Shown: piece after piece, positions 41,259-50,760 of the stretch | How positions within the stretch are numbered: position 1 is the stretch's first letter | How the letters are laid out: each line of letters opens with the position of its first letter | Assembly: GCA_025351785.1 (NCBI GenBank) | Contig: JANXVF010000050.1 | Span: 1-50,760, forward strand | Source of the DNA: Flavobacterium sp. | Lineage (GTDB): Bacteria; Bacteroidota; Bacteroidia; Flavobacteriales; Flavobacteriaceae | Length of the DNA stretch: 50,760 nt | Reading direction: 5' to 3' | Made by a program: the position numbers and the translations under genes | Notes under the pieces: generated by a model | The model's input: the letters and a program-made list of their open reading frames with translations, nothing else | Told to the model about the DNA's origin: nothing | Databases searched by the model: none

Positions 41259-42287
41259 TTATTCCATTTCTCCTCGCAAAGACGTTTCAAATATTGTTTT
41301 GAAAACAGCAGGAGCTACGTTTTGACCTAATAGATACATTAATTTTGTAATTGCAGCTTCGGTTGTAATATCTTTTCCCGAAATTACGCCAATCTCTTTT
41401 AATAGAGTGCTAGTTTCATATTGACCCATTGTTACACTTCCTCCATAACATTGAGTTACATTTATAATATGTAAGCCATTTTTAATTGCTTTTTGTAAAA
41501 GTTGTATAAACCAATTTTCTGTTGGAGCATTGCCCGATCCGTAAGTTTCTAGAATAATTCCTTTTAAATTTGGACTATTTAAAATTGAAGATAAAACGGC
41601 TTCATTGATTCCGGGAAATATTTTCAGGATAACTACATTGTTGTTTAGTAGTTTATGAACTACTAATTTTTTTACTCTAATTTGTTTTAAAATTGCACTG
41701 TAGTTGATATTTAAATGCACGCCAGACTCTGCTATTGCTGGAAAATTTGGTGATGAAAATGCTTTGAAATGTTCAGCATTAATTTTAGTTGTTCGATTAC
41801 CTCTGTAAAGCTTATATTCAAAATAAAGGCAAACCTCTGCAACAACAGATTTATTTTTATCTTTTAATGATGCGATTTGAATTGCCGTAATCAAATTTTC
41901 TTTGGCATCAGTTCGTAAGTCACCAATAGGCAATTGCGATCCAGTAAAAACTACAGGTTTGGCTAAATTTTCTAACATAAAACTTAGTGCAGATGCCGAG
42001 TAAGACATTGTATCTGAACCGTGTAAAACAACAAATCCGTCAAATAGCTGGTAATTTTCTTCGATAATTGTTGCCATTTGAACCCATTTTTCAGAATTCA
42101 TATTAGATGAATCGATGGGTTTTTCAAAAGATACGGTTTCGATTGAACAATCTAAGTGTTTTAATTCTGGGATTTTTTGTAGTAATTTATTGAAGTTAAA
42201 TGCTTTTAAGGCACCCGTTTCAAAGTCTTTCATCATGCCAATAGTACCACCTGTATAAATCAGTAAAATATTTGGCTTAGCTAACAT
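41259..42287 (-). CDS. ansA: Type I (cytoplasmic) asparaginase
   Basis: This 342-residue enzyme hydrolyses asparagine to aspartate and ammonia. It lacks a signal peptide, as expected for the cytoplasmic type. Catalytic segments are LLIYTGGTIGMM (nucleophile Thr) near the N-terminus and FVVLHGSDTMSYSASAL (the second Thr-Asp pair, here HGSDTM). Further on are PVVFTGSQLPIGDLRTDAKENL, GNRTTKINAEHF, ETYGSGNAP and NVTQCYGGSVTMGQYETS. Its ATG overlaps the last 11 bases of the upstream acyltransferase gene, so the two are translationally coupled. Confidence 0.95.
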   Translation of the reverse strand: MLAKPNILLIYTGGTIGMMKDFETGALKAFNFNKLLQKIPELKHLDCSIETVSFEKPIDSSNMNSEKWVQMATIIEENYQLFDGFVVLHGSDTMSYSASALSFMLENLAKPVVFTGSQLPIGDLRTDAKENLITAIQIASLKDKNKSVVAEVCLYFEYKLYRGNRTTKINAEHFKAFSSPNFPAIAESGVHLNINYSAILKQIRVKKLVVHKLLNNNVVILKIFPGINEAVLSSILNSPNLKGIILETYGSGNAPTENWFIQLLQKAIKNGLHIINVTQCYGGSVTMGQYETSTLLKEIGVISGKDITTEAAITKLMYLLGQNVAPAVFKTIFETSLRGEME

Positions 42288-43413
42288 TACAATATTTTGA
42301 TTTGTTTATCACAGGATTTGCATACATATTTAAAAAACTTTCAACCATAATTTCGTTACTAGAATCAATTTTCATTTCTAATCTTCGTTCAAATAATGAT
42401 TTTTCGTTTTCTGTATATAAATGTGAATATTTATCGGTTTTGTTCAATAAATCGAAAGCAATAAAATTTGTGGGCCACAACTTGTAAGATTGTAAAATTG
42501 AATCGTCTATAGTTTGCGCTAATGCTTGAATTTGTTTGTTATTGTTGTCAAATTCAGTTGAAATTTGATCTAACTCAATATTTAAAACTTCGCCTACATG
42601 AATATGAATTCGTTTTTTTTGACCCATGATTCCGCTTAAAAGTGTCATGAAATCCTCGTTTTTTTCTTTAATATAAACTTCATCATTTGCTTCTGCCATT
42701 AGCTGAGGCATTTTTAAGGCATCAGTTGGGTCATACTCATATGAAATAGAAACGGGAACTATTTTAACTTTTTTGAAATAATCCATCAAGTTTTTTTCGG
42801 GCGAACCCATTGCAAGCATTTTTAAAACACCAGGATTAGTTGCATCATTTCCATCTTTTGTTCTTCCTTCACGTTGCGCAATCCATACCGAACGATTTTC
42901 TCGAAGTAACAACTGTGCAATATATTCGGCAAGTAATTTTGAACTTTGAAGCATTTCTCTCGGAGTCAAACCGCGTTGTACCAAAAAATTTCGATTGAGT
43001 TTTGATAAAATCAGTAAAAATGATTTTTTAACTAAGTTGTCGCCTATTGCAGAGGCTGTCATGACTAAACCATTATCAAAAAGACAAGCATTTAATAGTG
43101 ATGTGTCTAAAATAATATCACGATGATTTGAAATAAAAAGATAAGCGGTATTTTTTTTGAGTTTTTCAAAACCAGATGTTGTTAATCCGTCAGAACTTTT
43201 CTCTAGTACTTTCTGTATAGATGAGTAAATAAAATTGCATTGAAAATCGCGAATGGAATGTGTCTTTTTAAGTTGTTTTTTCCAAACCTCGTCCTCCAAT
43301 TCTGGAAATGAAAAATTCATCAAGGCTTTCATCATAGGATGATTTACAACTTTATGAATAGCCTCATTAATTTCGGCATCATAATAAGGACGAATGGCAT
43401 CAAATTGTTGCAT
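42277..43413 (-). CDS. 1-acyl-sn-glycerol-3-phosphate acyltransferase family protein
   Basis: This 378-residue protein carries the PlsC-type HX4D motif in LFISNHRDIILD, then the LNRNFLVQRG block and SVWIAQREGRTKDG (the EGxR/EGT motif equivalent), followed by VPVSISYEYDPTDALK. These place it in the glycerol-phosphate acyltransferase superfamily. The family is common in flavobacteria next to ansA, but its exact acyl acceptor is not known. I use ATG 43413 (MQQFDAIRPYY), since homologues start there; a TTG three codons upstream is the only alternative. It lies upstream of ansA in a two-gene unit. Confidence 0.85.
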   Translation of the reverse strand: MQQFDAIRPYYDAEINEAIHKVVNHPMMKALMNFSFPELEDEVWKKQLKKTHSIRDFQCNFIYSSIQKVLEKSSDGLTTSGFEKLKKNTAYLFISNHRDIILDTSLLNACLFDNGLVMTASAIGDNLVKKSFLLILSKLNRNFLVQRGLTPREMLQSSKLLAEYIAQLLLRENRSVWIAQREGRTKDGNDATNPGVLKMLAMGSPEKNLMDYFKKVKIVPVSISYEYDPTDALKMPQLMAEANDEVYIKEKNEDFMTLLSGIMGQKKRIHIHVGEVLNIELDQISTEFDNNNKQIQALAQTIDDSILQSYKLWPTNFIAFDLLNKTDKYSHLYTENEKSLFERRLEMKIDSSNEIMVESFLNMYANPVINKSKYCNVS

Positions 43414-43540
43414 TACAGTCAAATTTTGTTACTGTACAAATAAACAAAAAAAATAGCAGTTTTTGAATTATTGATGATTTAGATTTATTAAGTAACATTT
43501 AATCTAAAAATATTCAGTTTTAATCTAAAAATACAAAAAA

Positions 43541-45007
43541 CTATATCTTCTTGCGCATTCGTGCTACAGGAATATCAAGTTGCTCACGATATTTAGCAAT
43601 TGTTCTCCTAGCAATTGGATAACCTTTTTCTTTTAAAATATCTGCTAATTGATCATCAGGAAGTGGTTTACTTTTATCCTCATCTTCAATTGTGTTTTGT
43701 AAAATTTTTTTAATTTCGAGTGTAGATACATCCTCGCCCTGATCGTTTTTCATGGCTTCGCTAAAAAACTCTTTTATTAATTTTGTACCATAGGGCGTAT
43801 CAACATATTTACTATTTGCAACTCTAGAAACGGTTGAAATATCCAGACCTACCATATCGGCAATATCTTTTAATATCATGGGTTTCATTGAGGTTTCCTC
43901 GCCGTCAAGAAAAAACTCTTCTTGAAAATGCATAATAGCATTCATGGTAACATAAAGTGTTTCCTGACGTTGTTTTATAGCATCAATAAACCATTTTGCC
44001 GAATCTAATTTTTGCTTGATAAATTGAACGGCATCTTTTTGAGAACTAGATTTATCACGAGAATCCTTGTAAGTCTGCATCATTTCTTGATAATCTTTAG
44101 AAACGTGCAATGACGGAGCATTTCGTCCGTTTAAAGTTAGTTCTAATTCGCCATCATTGATTCTTATAGCAAAATCGGGAACAATATTTTCGGTAATTTT
44201 ATTATTTCCAGTAAATGATCCGCCAGGTTTTGGATTTAGTTTTTCTATTTCGTGAATTGCTTTCTTTAATTGTTCATTTGTAATGCTATATTTTTGAAGT
44301 AACTTATCGTAATGTTTTTTGGTGAATGCCTCAAATTGATTTTCGATTATATCAATTGCTAATTCTACATACTCAGTAGGCGTTTTATGTTTCAATTGCA
44401 ACAACAAACATTCTTGCAAATCACGTGCACCAACTCCTGATGGTTCTAATTCATGAATAATATGCAAAATTTTTTCGACTGATTTTTCATTGGTATAAAT
44501 TCCTTGTGTAAATGCCATATCATCTACAATATCTTGAATAGTTCTTCGGATATATCCAATATCATCTATGCTTCCTACTAAAAATTCAGCAATTTCTCTA
44601 TCGGTATCATTCAACACAAAAGTATTTAATTGATTTATTAAGTCTTGATGGAAACTTATATTTTGTGCTAAAGGAGACTCTCTATCATCATCGTCGTCAC
44701 TATAATTATTGGTCTGTGTCTTGTAATCGGGAGTTTCGTCATTACTTAAATATTCGTCAATATTGATGTCATCAGCTTCAATATTGTCGCTACCTTCATA
44801 ATCATCATATTCGTCGTTATTGTCAAACTCGTCTTTTTCAAAAACCTCTTCCTCATCTTTTCCAGTTTCTAAAGCTGGATTCTCATTCATTTCTTCTAAT
44901 AAGCGTTGCTCAAATGCCAGTGTCGGAAGCTGAATTAACTTCATCAACTGAATTTGTTGAGGCGATAATTTTTGAGATAATTTGAATTGTAGGTTTTGTT
45001 TAAGCAT
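43541..45007 (-). CDS. rpoN: RNA polymerase sigma-54 factor
   Basis: This 488-residue sigma factor recognises -24/-12 promoters and needs an activator ATPase. Region I is Gln/Leu-rich (LSQKLSPQQIQLMKLIQLPT), followed by a highly acidic region II (about 45-115). The core-binding domain contains LEPSGVGARDLQECLLLQL. The C-terminal DNA-binding part has a helix-turn-helix (LDISTVSRVANSKYVDTPYG) and the RpoN box ARRTIAKYRE near residue 465. Length is normal. It follows asnS by 79 bases; its activators are not in this window. Confidence 0.96.
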   Translation of the reverse strand: MLKQNLQFKLSQKLSPQQIQLMKLIQLPTLAFEQRLLEEMNENPALETGKDEEEVFEKDEFDNNDEYDDYEGSDNIEADDINIDEYLSNDETPDYKTQTNNYSDDDDDRESPLAQNISFHQDLINQLNTFVLNDTDREIAEFLVGSIDDIGYIRRTIQDIVDDMAFTQGIYTNEKSVEKILHIIHELEPSGVGARDLQECLLLQLKHKTPTEYVELAIDIIENQFEAFTKKHYDKLLQKYSITNEQLKKAIHEIEKLNPKPGGSFTGNNKITENIVPDFAIRINDGELELTLNGRNAPSLHVSKDYQEMMQTYKDSRDKSSSQKDAVQFIKQKLDSAKWFIDAIKQRQETLYVTMNAIMHFQEEFFLDGEETSMKPMILKDIADMVGLDISTVSRVANSKYVDTPYGTKLIKEFFSEAMKNDQGEDVSTLEIKKILQNTIEDEDKSKPLPDDQLADILKEKGYPIARRTIAKYREQLDIPVARMRKKI

Positions 45008-45036
45008 TGTTTTTTGTTTAAAATTTTAAGGTTTTA

Positions 45037-45082
45037 GTTTTCAAGTTGTTGCATCAACAATCTGAAACTTGAAACTTGAAAC
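45037..45082 (-). repeat. Short direct and inverted repeats between asnS and rpoN
   Basis: Nearly three TGAAACT units stand next to TTGTTG-cat-CAACAA and an outer TTTCAAG/CTTGAAA pair, so the spacer can fold into an interrupted stem-loop. No T run follows on the minus strand, so it is not a typical terminator. It may be a degenerate repeat or weak RNA structure. Confidence 0.4.
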
Positions 45083-45086
45083 AATT

Positions 45087-46520
45087 TTAGAATTCTGCGT
45101 TTTGTGGCGTTCTTGGAAAAGGAATTACATCACGGATATTTGTCATTCCTGTTACAAATAATACTAATCGCTCAAATCCCAATCCGAAACCTGAGTGAAC
45201 TGCGCTACCGAATCGTCTAGTGTCTAAATACCACCAAAGTTCTTCTTCGTCAATTCCTAATGCTTTCATTTTTTCGACCAAAACATCATAACGTTCCTCT
45301 CTTTGCGAACCACCAACGATTTCTCCAATTCCTGGGAATAGAATATCCATAGCGCGGACTGTTTTTCCGTCTTCGTTTAAACGCATGTAAAATGCTTTGA
45401 TATTTGCAGGATAATCAAATAAAATTACCGGACATTTAAAGTGTTTTTCAACCAAGAAACGTTCGTGTTCGCTTTGTAAATCTGCACCCCATTCATTAAT
45501 AATGTAATTGAATTTTTTCTTTTTATTTGGAGTAGAATCTCTTAAAATATCAATTGCTTCGGTATAGGAAACCCGTTTAAAATTGTTTTCCAACACAAAA
45601 TTTAATTTTTCTAACAAAGCCATTTCGCTTCTGTCGGCTTGTGGTTTTGATTTTTCTTCTTCCAATAAACGTCCTTCTAAAAACTTCAAATCGTCTTGAC
45701 ATTTATCCATCGTATATTTAATTACGTATTGAATAAAATCTTCTGCCAAATCCATATTGTCATTCAAATCATTAAAAGCAACTTCGGGTTCAATCATCCA
45801 AAATTCTGCCAAGTGGCGTGAAGTGTTGGAATTTTCTGCACGAAATGTTGGTCCGAACGTGTAAATCTGACCCAAAGCCATTGCGAATGTTTCGCCTTCT
45901 AATTGACCTGAAACGGTAAGGTTAGTTTCTTTTCCGAAGAAATCTTCTTTGTAATTTACTTTTCCGTCTTCTGTTCTTGGTGTGTTGTCAAATGGTAAAG
46001 CGGTAACTTTAAACATCTCACCAGCTCCTTCAGCATCACTACCTGTAATGATTGGAGTATTTACATACACAAAACCTTTTTCTTGAAAATAGTTATGAAC
46101 GGCAAACGAAAGCACGCTACGAACTCTCATTATGGCACCAAAAGCGTTAGTTCTAACACGTAAATGTGCATTTTCACGTAAAAATTCTAGTGAATGTTTC
46201 TTAGGTTGCATTGGGAATTTCTCTGCATCCGAATCACCAAGAATTTCTAGTTTAGAAACTTGAATTTCATATTTTTGTCCTGCTCCTTGGCTTTCAGACA
46301 ATGAACCTGTTACTGAAATTGCGGCTCCAGTTGTAATTCTTTTTAAAATTTCATCTTGTGTGTTTTCAAAATCTACAACACACTGAATATTATTTATTGT
46401 CGACCCATCGTTCAAAGCAATAAATTGATTATTTCTAAAAGTTCTTACCCAACCTTTTACATTTACCTCAGTAATAGTAGTTTTACTATTGAGTAATTCT
46501 TTTATTTTGGTATGTTTCAT
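45087..46520 (-). CDS. asnS: Asparaginyl-tRNA synthetase
   Basis: This 477-residue class IIb synthetase charges tRNA-Asn. An N-terminal OB-fold anticodon-binding domain ([20 protein letters not shown]) is followed by the catalytic core. The core has motif 2 ([21 protein letters not shown]), a flipping-loop region and motif 3 ([21 protein letters not shown]). An insert at about residues 176-195 ([20 protein letters not shown]) before the TVSGQLEGE block is as in other Bacteroidota AsnRS from memory. The C-terminus [11 protein letters not shown] is diagnostic for AsnRS rather than AspRS. Confidence 0.97.
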   Translation of the reverse strand: MKHTKIKELLNSKTTITEVNVKGWVRTFRNNQFIALNDGSTINNIQCVVDFENTQDEILKRITTGAAISVTGSLSESQGAGQKYEIQVSKLEILGDSDAEKFPMQPKKHSLEFLRENAHLRVRTNAFGAIMRVRSVLSFAVHNYFQEKGFVYVNTPIITGSDAEGAGEMFKVTALPFDNTPRTEDGKVNYKEDFFGKETNLTVSGQLEGETFAMALGQIYTFGPTFRAENSNTSRHLAEFWMIEPEVAFNDLNDNMDLAEDFIQYVIKYTMDKCQDDLKFLEGRLLEEEKSKPQADRSEMALLEKLNFVLENNFKRVSYTEAIDILRDSTPNKKKKFNYIINEWGADLQSEHERFLVEKHFKCPVILFDYPANIKAFYMRLNEDGKTVRAMDILFPGIGEIVGGSQREERYDVLVEKMKALGIDEEELWWYLDTRRFGSAVHSGFGLGFERLVLFVTGMTNIRDVIPFPRTPQNAEF

Positions 46521-46588
46521 TTTTATATACTATTGATTTTTTTAAACATCTGTTTTTTTACAAAAGATAATGTGATTGAAGTTTTTTT

Positions 46589-49000
46589 TTATTTTTTTTC
46601 AGATTCATCCTCTATGGCTTCATCCCGTAAGACGTTAATAACGGGACCTGTTAAAATTTCTTTTTGACCACTCCATTTTTCGACAGTTAAAACTAAAGAG
46701 GGTAAGACTAATAAATTGGCAAATAGTGCAAATGTTAATGTAACTGAAATTAATCCGCCCAGTGCAATTGTGCCTCCAAAACTAGATAGTGTAAATATTG
46801 CAAATCCAAAAATTAAAACAATTGAAGTATAAAATGTGCTAACTCCCGTTTCTCGCAATGCTGAGAACACAGATTTTTTTATTTTACCTTTATTTTGAAT
46901 TAAATCATGTCTATATTTTGCCATAAATTGAATAGCATTATCGACCGAAATGCCAAACGCGATACTAAATACTAAAATTGTAGAGGGTTTTAAAGGAATA
47001 CCAAAATATCCCATTAAACCAGAAGTTATACACAATGGCAATATGTTAGTAACAATTGAGGCAAAAATCATTTTTAAAGATCTAAACATATATACCATTA
47101 ATAGTGCAATTAAAAGAATTGCAAATATTAAAGATTCAATTAAATTGTGAACTAAATAACTTGTGCCTTTTTGAAAAACTAAAGCTTTACCTGTAACTGT
47201 AACTTCAAATCTATCAGCTGGAAAAATTTTATCGATTTTATCTTTTAATTTTTTTTCAACATTCTCCATTTCTTCAGTTCCAATATCTTTCATAAATGTA
47301 GTAATTCTGGCATATTGTCCCGTTTTATCAACATAACTTTTCATTAAATTCTCTTTGGAATTCTTAGTAGCATTTTTTGCATAACTAAGTATAAAAGTCT
47401 GTTCTTGCGATGTTGGCAATTCATAATAATCAGGATTGCCATTGTAGTAAGCTTGCTTTGAATATTTTACTAAATTAACTATAGAAACAGGCTTTGAAAG
47501 TTGAGGAATTGATTCTATTGTTTGTTGCAATTCATCCATTTTTCTGATGGTTGCAGCCTTCATAACCCCTTTTTTATGTTTGGTATTAATCATTATTTCT
47601 AAAGGCATCACCCCGTTGAATTCTTTTTCAAAAAACAATATATCTTTAAAAAAAGAGGCGCTTTTGGGCATTTCGCCAATTAAACTTCCCGAAACTTTCA
47701 TTTTAGTTACGCCAATTACACTAAATATTAAAAATAATCCATATACACTATAAATGACAGTACGTTTAGTTTTTACAACTGTTTCAACCCAATTTAGAAA
47801 AAAAGAAATATAGTTTCTACTTAGGTGTTTCAAATGTTTTTCTGACGGAATAGACATATAACTATAAACAATGGGTATGACAACAAGAGTTAAAAGATAA
47901 ACTATTATGACATTTATTGAAGTTACTAAACCAAATTCGTACAGAAGTTCGTTTCCTGTAATCATAAATGTTGCAAACCCAATAGCGGTAGTTGTATTTG
48001 TCATCAAAGTTGAAACCCCTATTTTAGAAATAACTCGTTGCAATGCTTTAGCTTGATTGCCATGGTTTTTAATTTCTTGCTGATATTTATTGATCAAGAA
48101 AATACAATTTGTAATCCCAATAACAATGATTAAAGGCGGAATTATTGCTGTTAAAATTGTGATTTTATAATGAAACAAACCTAAAGTACCAAATGACCAC
48201 ATAACTCCAAAAAGTAATATGCAAACCGAAATAAAAGTAGCACGAACAGACCTAAAAAATAAAAAGAAAATAAGAGAAGTTATAAATAGTGCTGCTCCAA
48301 TAAAAAGGCCAATTTCGCCTTTCATATTTTCAGTATTTATCGTCCTAATATAGGGCATTCCTGAAACTTTTAAGTCTATACCCGTAGCGCTTTCATATTT
48401 TGAAATTGCAGGAACTAAAATATTTAGGATAAAGTTTTTTCTGAGAGGTGAGTTTACAATTTTTTTATTGATATAAATTGCTGCTCTAATACTACCCGAC
48501 TTTTTGTTAAAAAGTAAGCCTTCATAAAAAGGCAAATCGTTAAAAAGTTGCTGTTTTATTTGCTGTAAATAAACAGCATTTGTAGTTTTTGACTGGTCGA
48601 CCAAATCGGTTAAAACGAACTTTTGTTTAATTGTATCTTTTTGAAGTTTTTTTAGATCGTTTATCGAAACTATAAGTTCTACTTCTTTTTGATTTTTTAA
48701 AGATTTCATCAATTCGTTCCAAGCAAAATAGGACTTTGGAGTAAAAAAAGCATCGTCTTTAACACCAATTACTACAAGGTTTCCCTCTTCGCCAAAAGTA
48801 TTTAGAAACTGAGTATATTGTTTATTAACTATATGATTTTGTGGCAATAAATTGGCTTCATTATATGTCATGCCAACGTTTTGCCATTGGTAAACTAAAA
48901 AAGCTGTTAAAACACCAATAATTATAAGAATAGTAACTCTATTGCGTAATACAATTCCAGCAACAAATTCCCAAAAACCAGTAGTTAATTTATTTTTCAT
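46589..49000 (-). CDS. RND-superfamily (MMPL/HpnN-like) membrane transporter
   Basis: This 803-residue inner-membrane protein has about 12 helices in two repeats: one before a periplasmic loop (about 40-210), five or more clustered at about 215-385, a second loop, and five more at about 635-770. Characteristic RND residues include TNTTTAIGFATFM in the first half and the matching SIAFGISVDNAIQFMAKYRHD and RETGVSTFYTSIVLIFGF in the second. It is about 220 residues shorter than AcrB and lacks neighbouring membrane-fusion and outer-membrane genes, so it belongs to the MMPL/HpnN side of the superfamily, likely moving lipids or hydrophobic molecules with proton energy. The substrate is unknown. It lies 68 bases upstream of asnS. 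Confidence 0.88.
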   Translation of the reverse strand: MKNKLTTGFWEFVAGIVLRNRVTILIIIGVLTAFLVYQWQNVGMTYNEANLLPQNHIVNKQYTQFLNTFGEEGNLVVIGVKDDAFFTPKSYFAWNELMKSLKNQKEVELIVSINDLKKLQKDTIKQKFVLTDLVDQSKTTNAVYLQQIKQQLFNDLPFYEGLLFNKKSGSIRAAIYINKKIVNSPLRKNFILNILVPAISKYESATGIDLKVSGMPYIRTINTENMKGEIGLFIGAALFITSLIFFLFFRSVRATFISVCILLFGVMWSFGTLGLFHYKITILTAIIPPLIIVIGITNCIFLINKYQQEIKNHGNQAKALQRVISKIGVSTLMTNTTTAIGFATFMITGNELLYEFGLVTSINVIIVYLLTLVVIPIVYSYMSIPSEKHLKHLSRNYISFFLNWVETVVKTKRTVIYSVYGLFLIFSVIGVTKMKVSGSLIGEMPKSASFFKDILFFEKEFNGVMPLEIMINTKHKKGVMKAATIRKMDELQQTIESIPQLSKPVSIVNLVKYSKQAYYNGNPDYYELPTSQEQTFILSYAKNATKNSKENLMKSYVDKTGQYARITTFMKDIGTEEMENVEKKLKDKIDKIFPADRFEVTVTGKALVFQKGTSYLVHNLIESLIFAILLIALLMVYMFRSLKMIFASIVTNILPLCITSGLMGYFGIPLKPSTILVFSIAFGISVDNAIQFMAKYRHDLIQNKGKIKKSVFSALRETGVSTFYTSIVLIFGFAIFTLSSFGGTIALGGLISVTLTFALFANLLVLPSLVLTVEKWSGQKEILTGPVINVLRDEAIEDESEKK

Positions 49001-49107
49001 TGGTCAAAATAATCGCATGCAAAGGTAACTAAAACAAGTCGAAACTATCTAATTTGGCATAAACTTTTCAAATTATATAATCACAAAACGTGTTTAAAAA
49101 ATAATAT

Positions 49108-49154
49108 AAACAAAAAAGTTTACTGAAAATAAATTCCAATAAACTCTTTTGTTT
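49108..49154 (-). terminator. Stem-loop after the two-component operon
   Basis: Arms at 49108-49122 and 49140-49154 pair over 15 positions with one mismatch around a 17-base loop. On the minus strand the stem includes and is followed by T-rich sequence. It lies 17 bases past the response regulator stop. Confidence 0.6.
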
Positions 49155-49170
49155 TTTTTAGGTACATAAT

Positions 49171-49839
49171 CTACATCAACATGCCTCTTTCTTTGGCTGC
49201 CTTTGCAAATTCAATATCAGAACTTCCAATCATGCCCAGAAGCTCTTTCATTTTTTCTATTCTGATTTTAACATTACTTGACGAAATTGTAAAATACAAC
49301 GGAATGTCATCATATTTTATCCCTTTATTTAAATAATGTAAAATTTGTCTATCAATAACATCAACATAAATTTTTTCTTTTTGTTGATTATTTAAAAATC
49401 TTATAACCGAATTACTATAATATTTTTCTCCTTTCATAACTGCACCCAAACCAAGAATCATGGAGTCGAAAGTTAAATCATTTTTTATAACAAGACCATA
49501 TGGATCAATTTCGTCTATAATAGATTGTACTTTTAAACTCTCGGAATGCATTGTTAACAAAAACGTTTTGCAATCTGGCATTTCTTTAATTAACAGTTTT
49601 GCAATATCTTCGCCAGTATGAATTTCTTTTTCTGGATAAGATGGCATACTGATATCTAAAAAAGCTAAATCAAATTTTATTTCAGAATTTAAAATCATCT
49701 CGTAACCCGATTGACAATCTATAGCCTCAAAAAAGGTAAACTCAATTTTTTTGTTTGGATATAATCTTATTACATTTTTATATCCTTGAATTATAAAAGG
49801 ATGATCATCAACTATAAGCACATTAACATTTTGGGGCAT
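49171..49839 (-). CDS. Response regulator, REC plus LuxR-type helix-turn-helix
   Basis: This 222-residue protein has a receiver domain (about 1-140), with NVLIVDDHPF holding the acidic pair, the phosphoryl Asp in FDLAFLDISMPSY, the conserved Thr/Ser in LLTMHSES and Lys in GLVIKNDL. The C-terminal domain (about 155-222) shows a degenerate NarL/LuxR helix-turn-helix (IDRQILHYLNKGIKYDDIPLYFTISSSNVKIRIEKMKELLG), so DNA binding is expected. I use ATG 49839 (MPQNVNV), five bases after the kinase stop; the only codon further upstream is a TTG three codons earlier that overlaps the kinase. It is paired with the kinase gene at 49845. Confidence 0.9.
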   Translation of the reverse strand: MPQNVNVLIVDDHPFIIQGYKNVIRLYPNKKIEFTFFEAIDCQSGYEMILNSEIKFDLAFLDISMPSYPEKEIHTGEDIAKLLIKEMPDCKTFLLTMHSESLKVQSIIDEIDPYGLVIKNDLTFDSMILGLGAVMKGEKYYSNSVIRFLNNQQKEKIYVDVIDRQILHYLNKGIKYDDIPLYFTISSSNVKIRIEKMKELLGMIGSSDIEFAKAAKERGMLM

Positions 49840-49844
49840 TTTTA

Positions 49845-50760
49845 TCAAATTTTAATTATTTTATGTTCCATTGGAACTACAATAGAATATCGTGTTCCTT
49901 TATCTTTTTCGGATGCAATTTCGGTTGTTCCTTGGCATTCGCTAACTCTCGTGATTATATTATTAATACCAATACCACCTCGGTTTTTTTCCATATCAAA
50001 ACCTACTCCGTCGTCTGTTATGCTTAAAGTTAAGTTGCCTTTTTTATCTTTTCTAAATAAAACAGTTATAATTTTTGCTTCGGCGTACTTATTGATGTTT
50101 TGAAAACATTCTTGCAAAACTCTGTACAAATTTATTTTTGTAGTACCCAAAATAGTATCCCAATCAATAGCTTCAGAAATTGATGTGTTTAAAACCGCCA
50201 CATTTATTTTGCGCTGATCGTCAAACAATTGATTCACTATAGAGACAAAATTATTAATCAACACATATTTTTCTCTACTTAATTCATGAGAAATTTCACG
50301 AAGATCTTGTTCGATAACTTTCAATTCGTCTAAACATTTTATTCGCTCGTTAGGTACCTCATTATCTGTACGATGGTTTAATCCATCTAAGTTGAGTCGC
50401 AAACCAAATATTCTTCCTAAAACTCCATCGTGCAACTCTTTGGCGATTCTGGTTTTCTCCATGACTCTTCCTTCGTCGAGCTTGCTTTGTTGGGTAATAA
50501 TAAGTTTGTAGATTTCTTCGTTAGCTTGTTGTTGGGCTTGTTTTAATATTGCTTCTCTTCTTCTGGCACGTTGTGCTCTCATAAAAAACAAAAAACCAGC
50601 AATTGCAATGGCTCCCATAAAATAATTGAAGAAATCTCTGTTTTTTTGTTCTAGAAAAACATTTTCTTTTTTGAGTTCGTCGGTTTCTAGTTCTATTCTT
50701 GCAAAACGGTCTTTGGAGTTTCGTTCTGCTATTTGAAGACTATCGGAGATTCTGATGTAA
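49845..50760 (-). CDS. NarL-type sensor histidine kinase, 5' end beyond the window
   Basis: The frame is open to the right edge, so the N-terminus is missing; 305 residues are visible. Upstream of a transmembrane segment (FFNYFMGAIAIAGFLFFM) the visible chain is a charged helix (SDSLQIAERNSKDRFARIE), which may be the end of a TPR or coiled-coil sensor. After the membrane comes a HisKA_3 dimerisation helix with the phospho-His in ELHDGVLGRIFGLRLNLDG, then a GHKL ATPase domain with the N box in LQECFQNINKYAEA, DDGVGFD and GGIGINNI. It is the cognate kinase of the adjacent response regulator. Such kinases in this phylum often sense through periplasmic repeats. Confidence 0.9.
   Translation of the reverse strand, partial: YIRISDSLQIAERNSKDRFARIELETDELKKENVFLEQKNRDFFNYFMGAIAIAGFLFFMRAQRARRREAILKQAQQQANEEIYKLIITQQSKLDEGRVMEKTRIAKELHDGVLGRIFGLRLNLDGLNHRTDNEVPNERIKCLDELKVIEQDLREISHELSREKYVLINNFVSIVNQLFDDQRKINVAVLNTSISEAIDWDTILGTTKINLYRVLQECFQNINKYAEAKIITVLFRKDKKGNLTLSITDDGVGFDMEKNRGGIGINNIITRVSECQGTTEIASEKDKGTRYSIVVPMEHKIIKI

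Overview
This AT-rich window (roughly one third G+C by eye) comes from a member of the Flavobacteriaceae, most likely Flavobacterium or a close relative. Three things point there. Many genes are preceded by the Bacteroidota -7 promoter box TAnnTTTG rather than by Shine-Dalgarno sequences. The gene content is typical of the group: a DUF2723 membrane protein, DUF5689, DUF4837, an SDR-type threonine dehydrogenase, and a TonB-dependent receptor with a carboxypeptidase-regulatory domain. Housekeeping genes (rimP-nusA-infB, rpoN, asnS, pgk, pth, tsaB) show it is chromosomal. I see no phage, insertion sequence, CRISPR array or rRNA.

Layout. 1-1.1 kb: 5' part of a DUF2723 membrane protein (minus). 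1.3 kb: tRNA-Gln with a terminator shared with a universal stress protein. 2.3-7.06 kb: rimP-nusA-infB operon with a terminator-like hairpin in its leader. 7.1-10.4 kb: a LiuC-like crotonase, QueD, TsaB, an MscS channel and an amphipathic-repeat protein. 10.5-17 kb: divergent module of TonB-dependent receptor and two surface lipoproteins (minus) facing a secreted nuclease and an exported OB-fold protein (plus). 17-20.6 kb: amino-acid catabolism enzymes for tryptophan (HaaO), lysine (ALDH7/AmaB) and threonine (Tdh). 20.7-22.8 kb: beta-barrel protein, PAP2-like membrane protein and TatD.

22.9-31.8 kb is the most unusual region. A sigma factor of ECF type and a membrane-anchored anti-sigma-like protein with TPR-like repeats are divergent from a plus-strand series: a secreted two-repeat protein, two lipoproteins, a PKD/beta-barrel protein, a TPR-CHAT (caspase-like) protein with signal peptide and C-terminal membrane anchor, and a retropepsin-like aspartic protease overlapping the CHAT gene. 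Three copies of GGGTAACAA-N14-TGATATA with identical spacing precede genes here and look like promoters of the local sigma factor. I propose a sigma-controlled envelope system with two putative proteases.

32-50.8 kb: holB-DoxX-pth operon; an exported protein with a SPOR-like C-terminus; pgk; a five-LysM lytic transglycosylase whose terminator overlaps the next gene's promoter and start (DUF4837); tRNA-Ser; ansA with an acyltransferase; rpoN; asnS; an RND/MMPL-type exporter; and a NarL-type response regulator with its histidine kinase, which runs off the right end.

Positions and motifs were read by eye from the sequence. Family names rest on recognised motifs and remembered family features, not on a database search.
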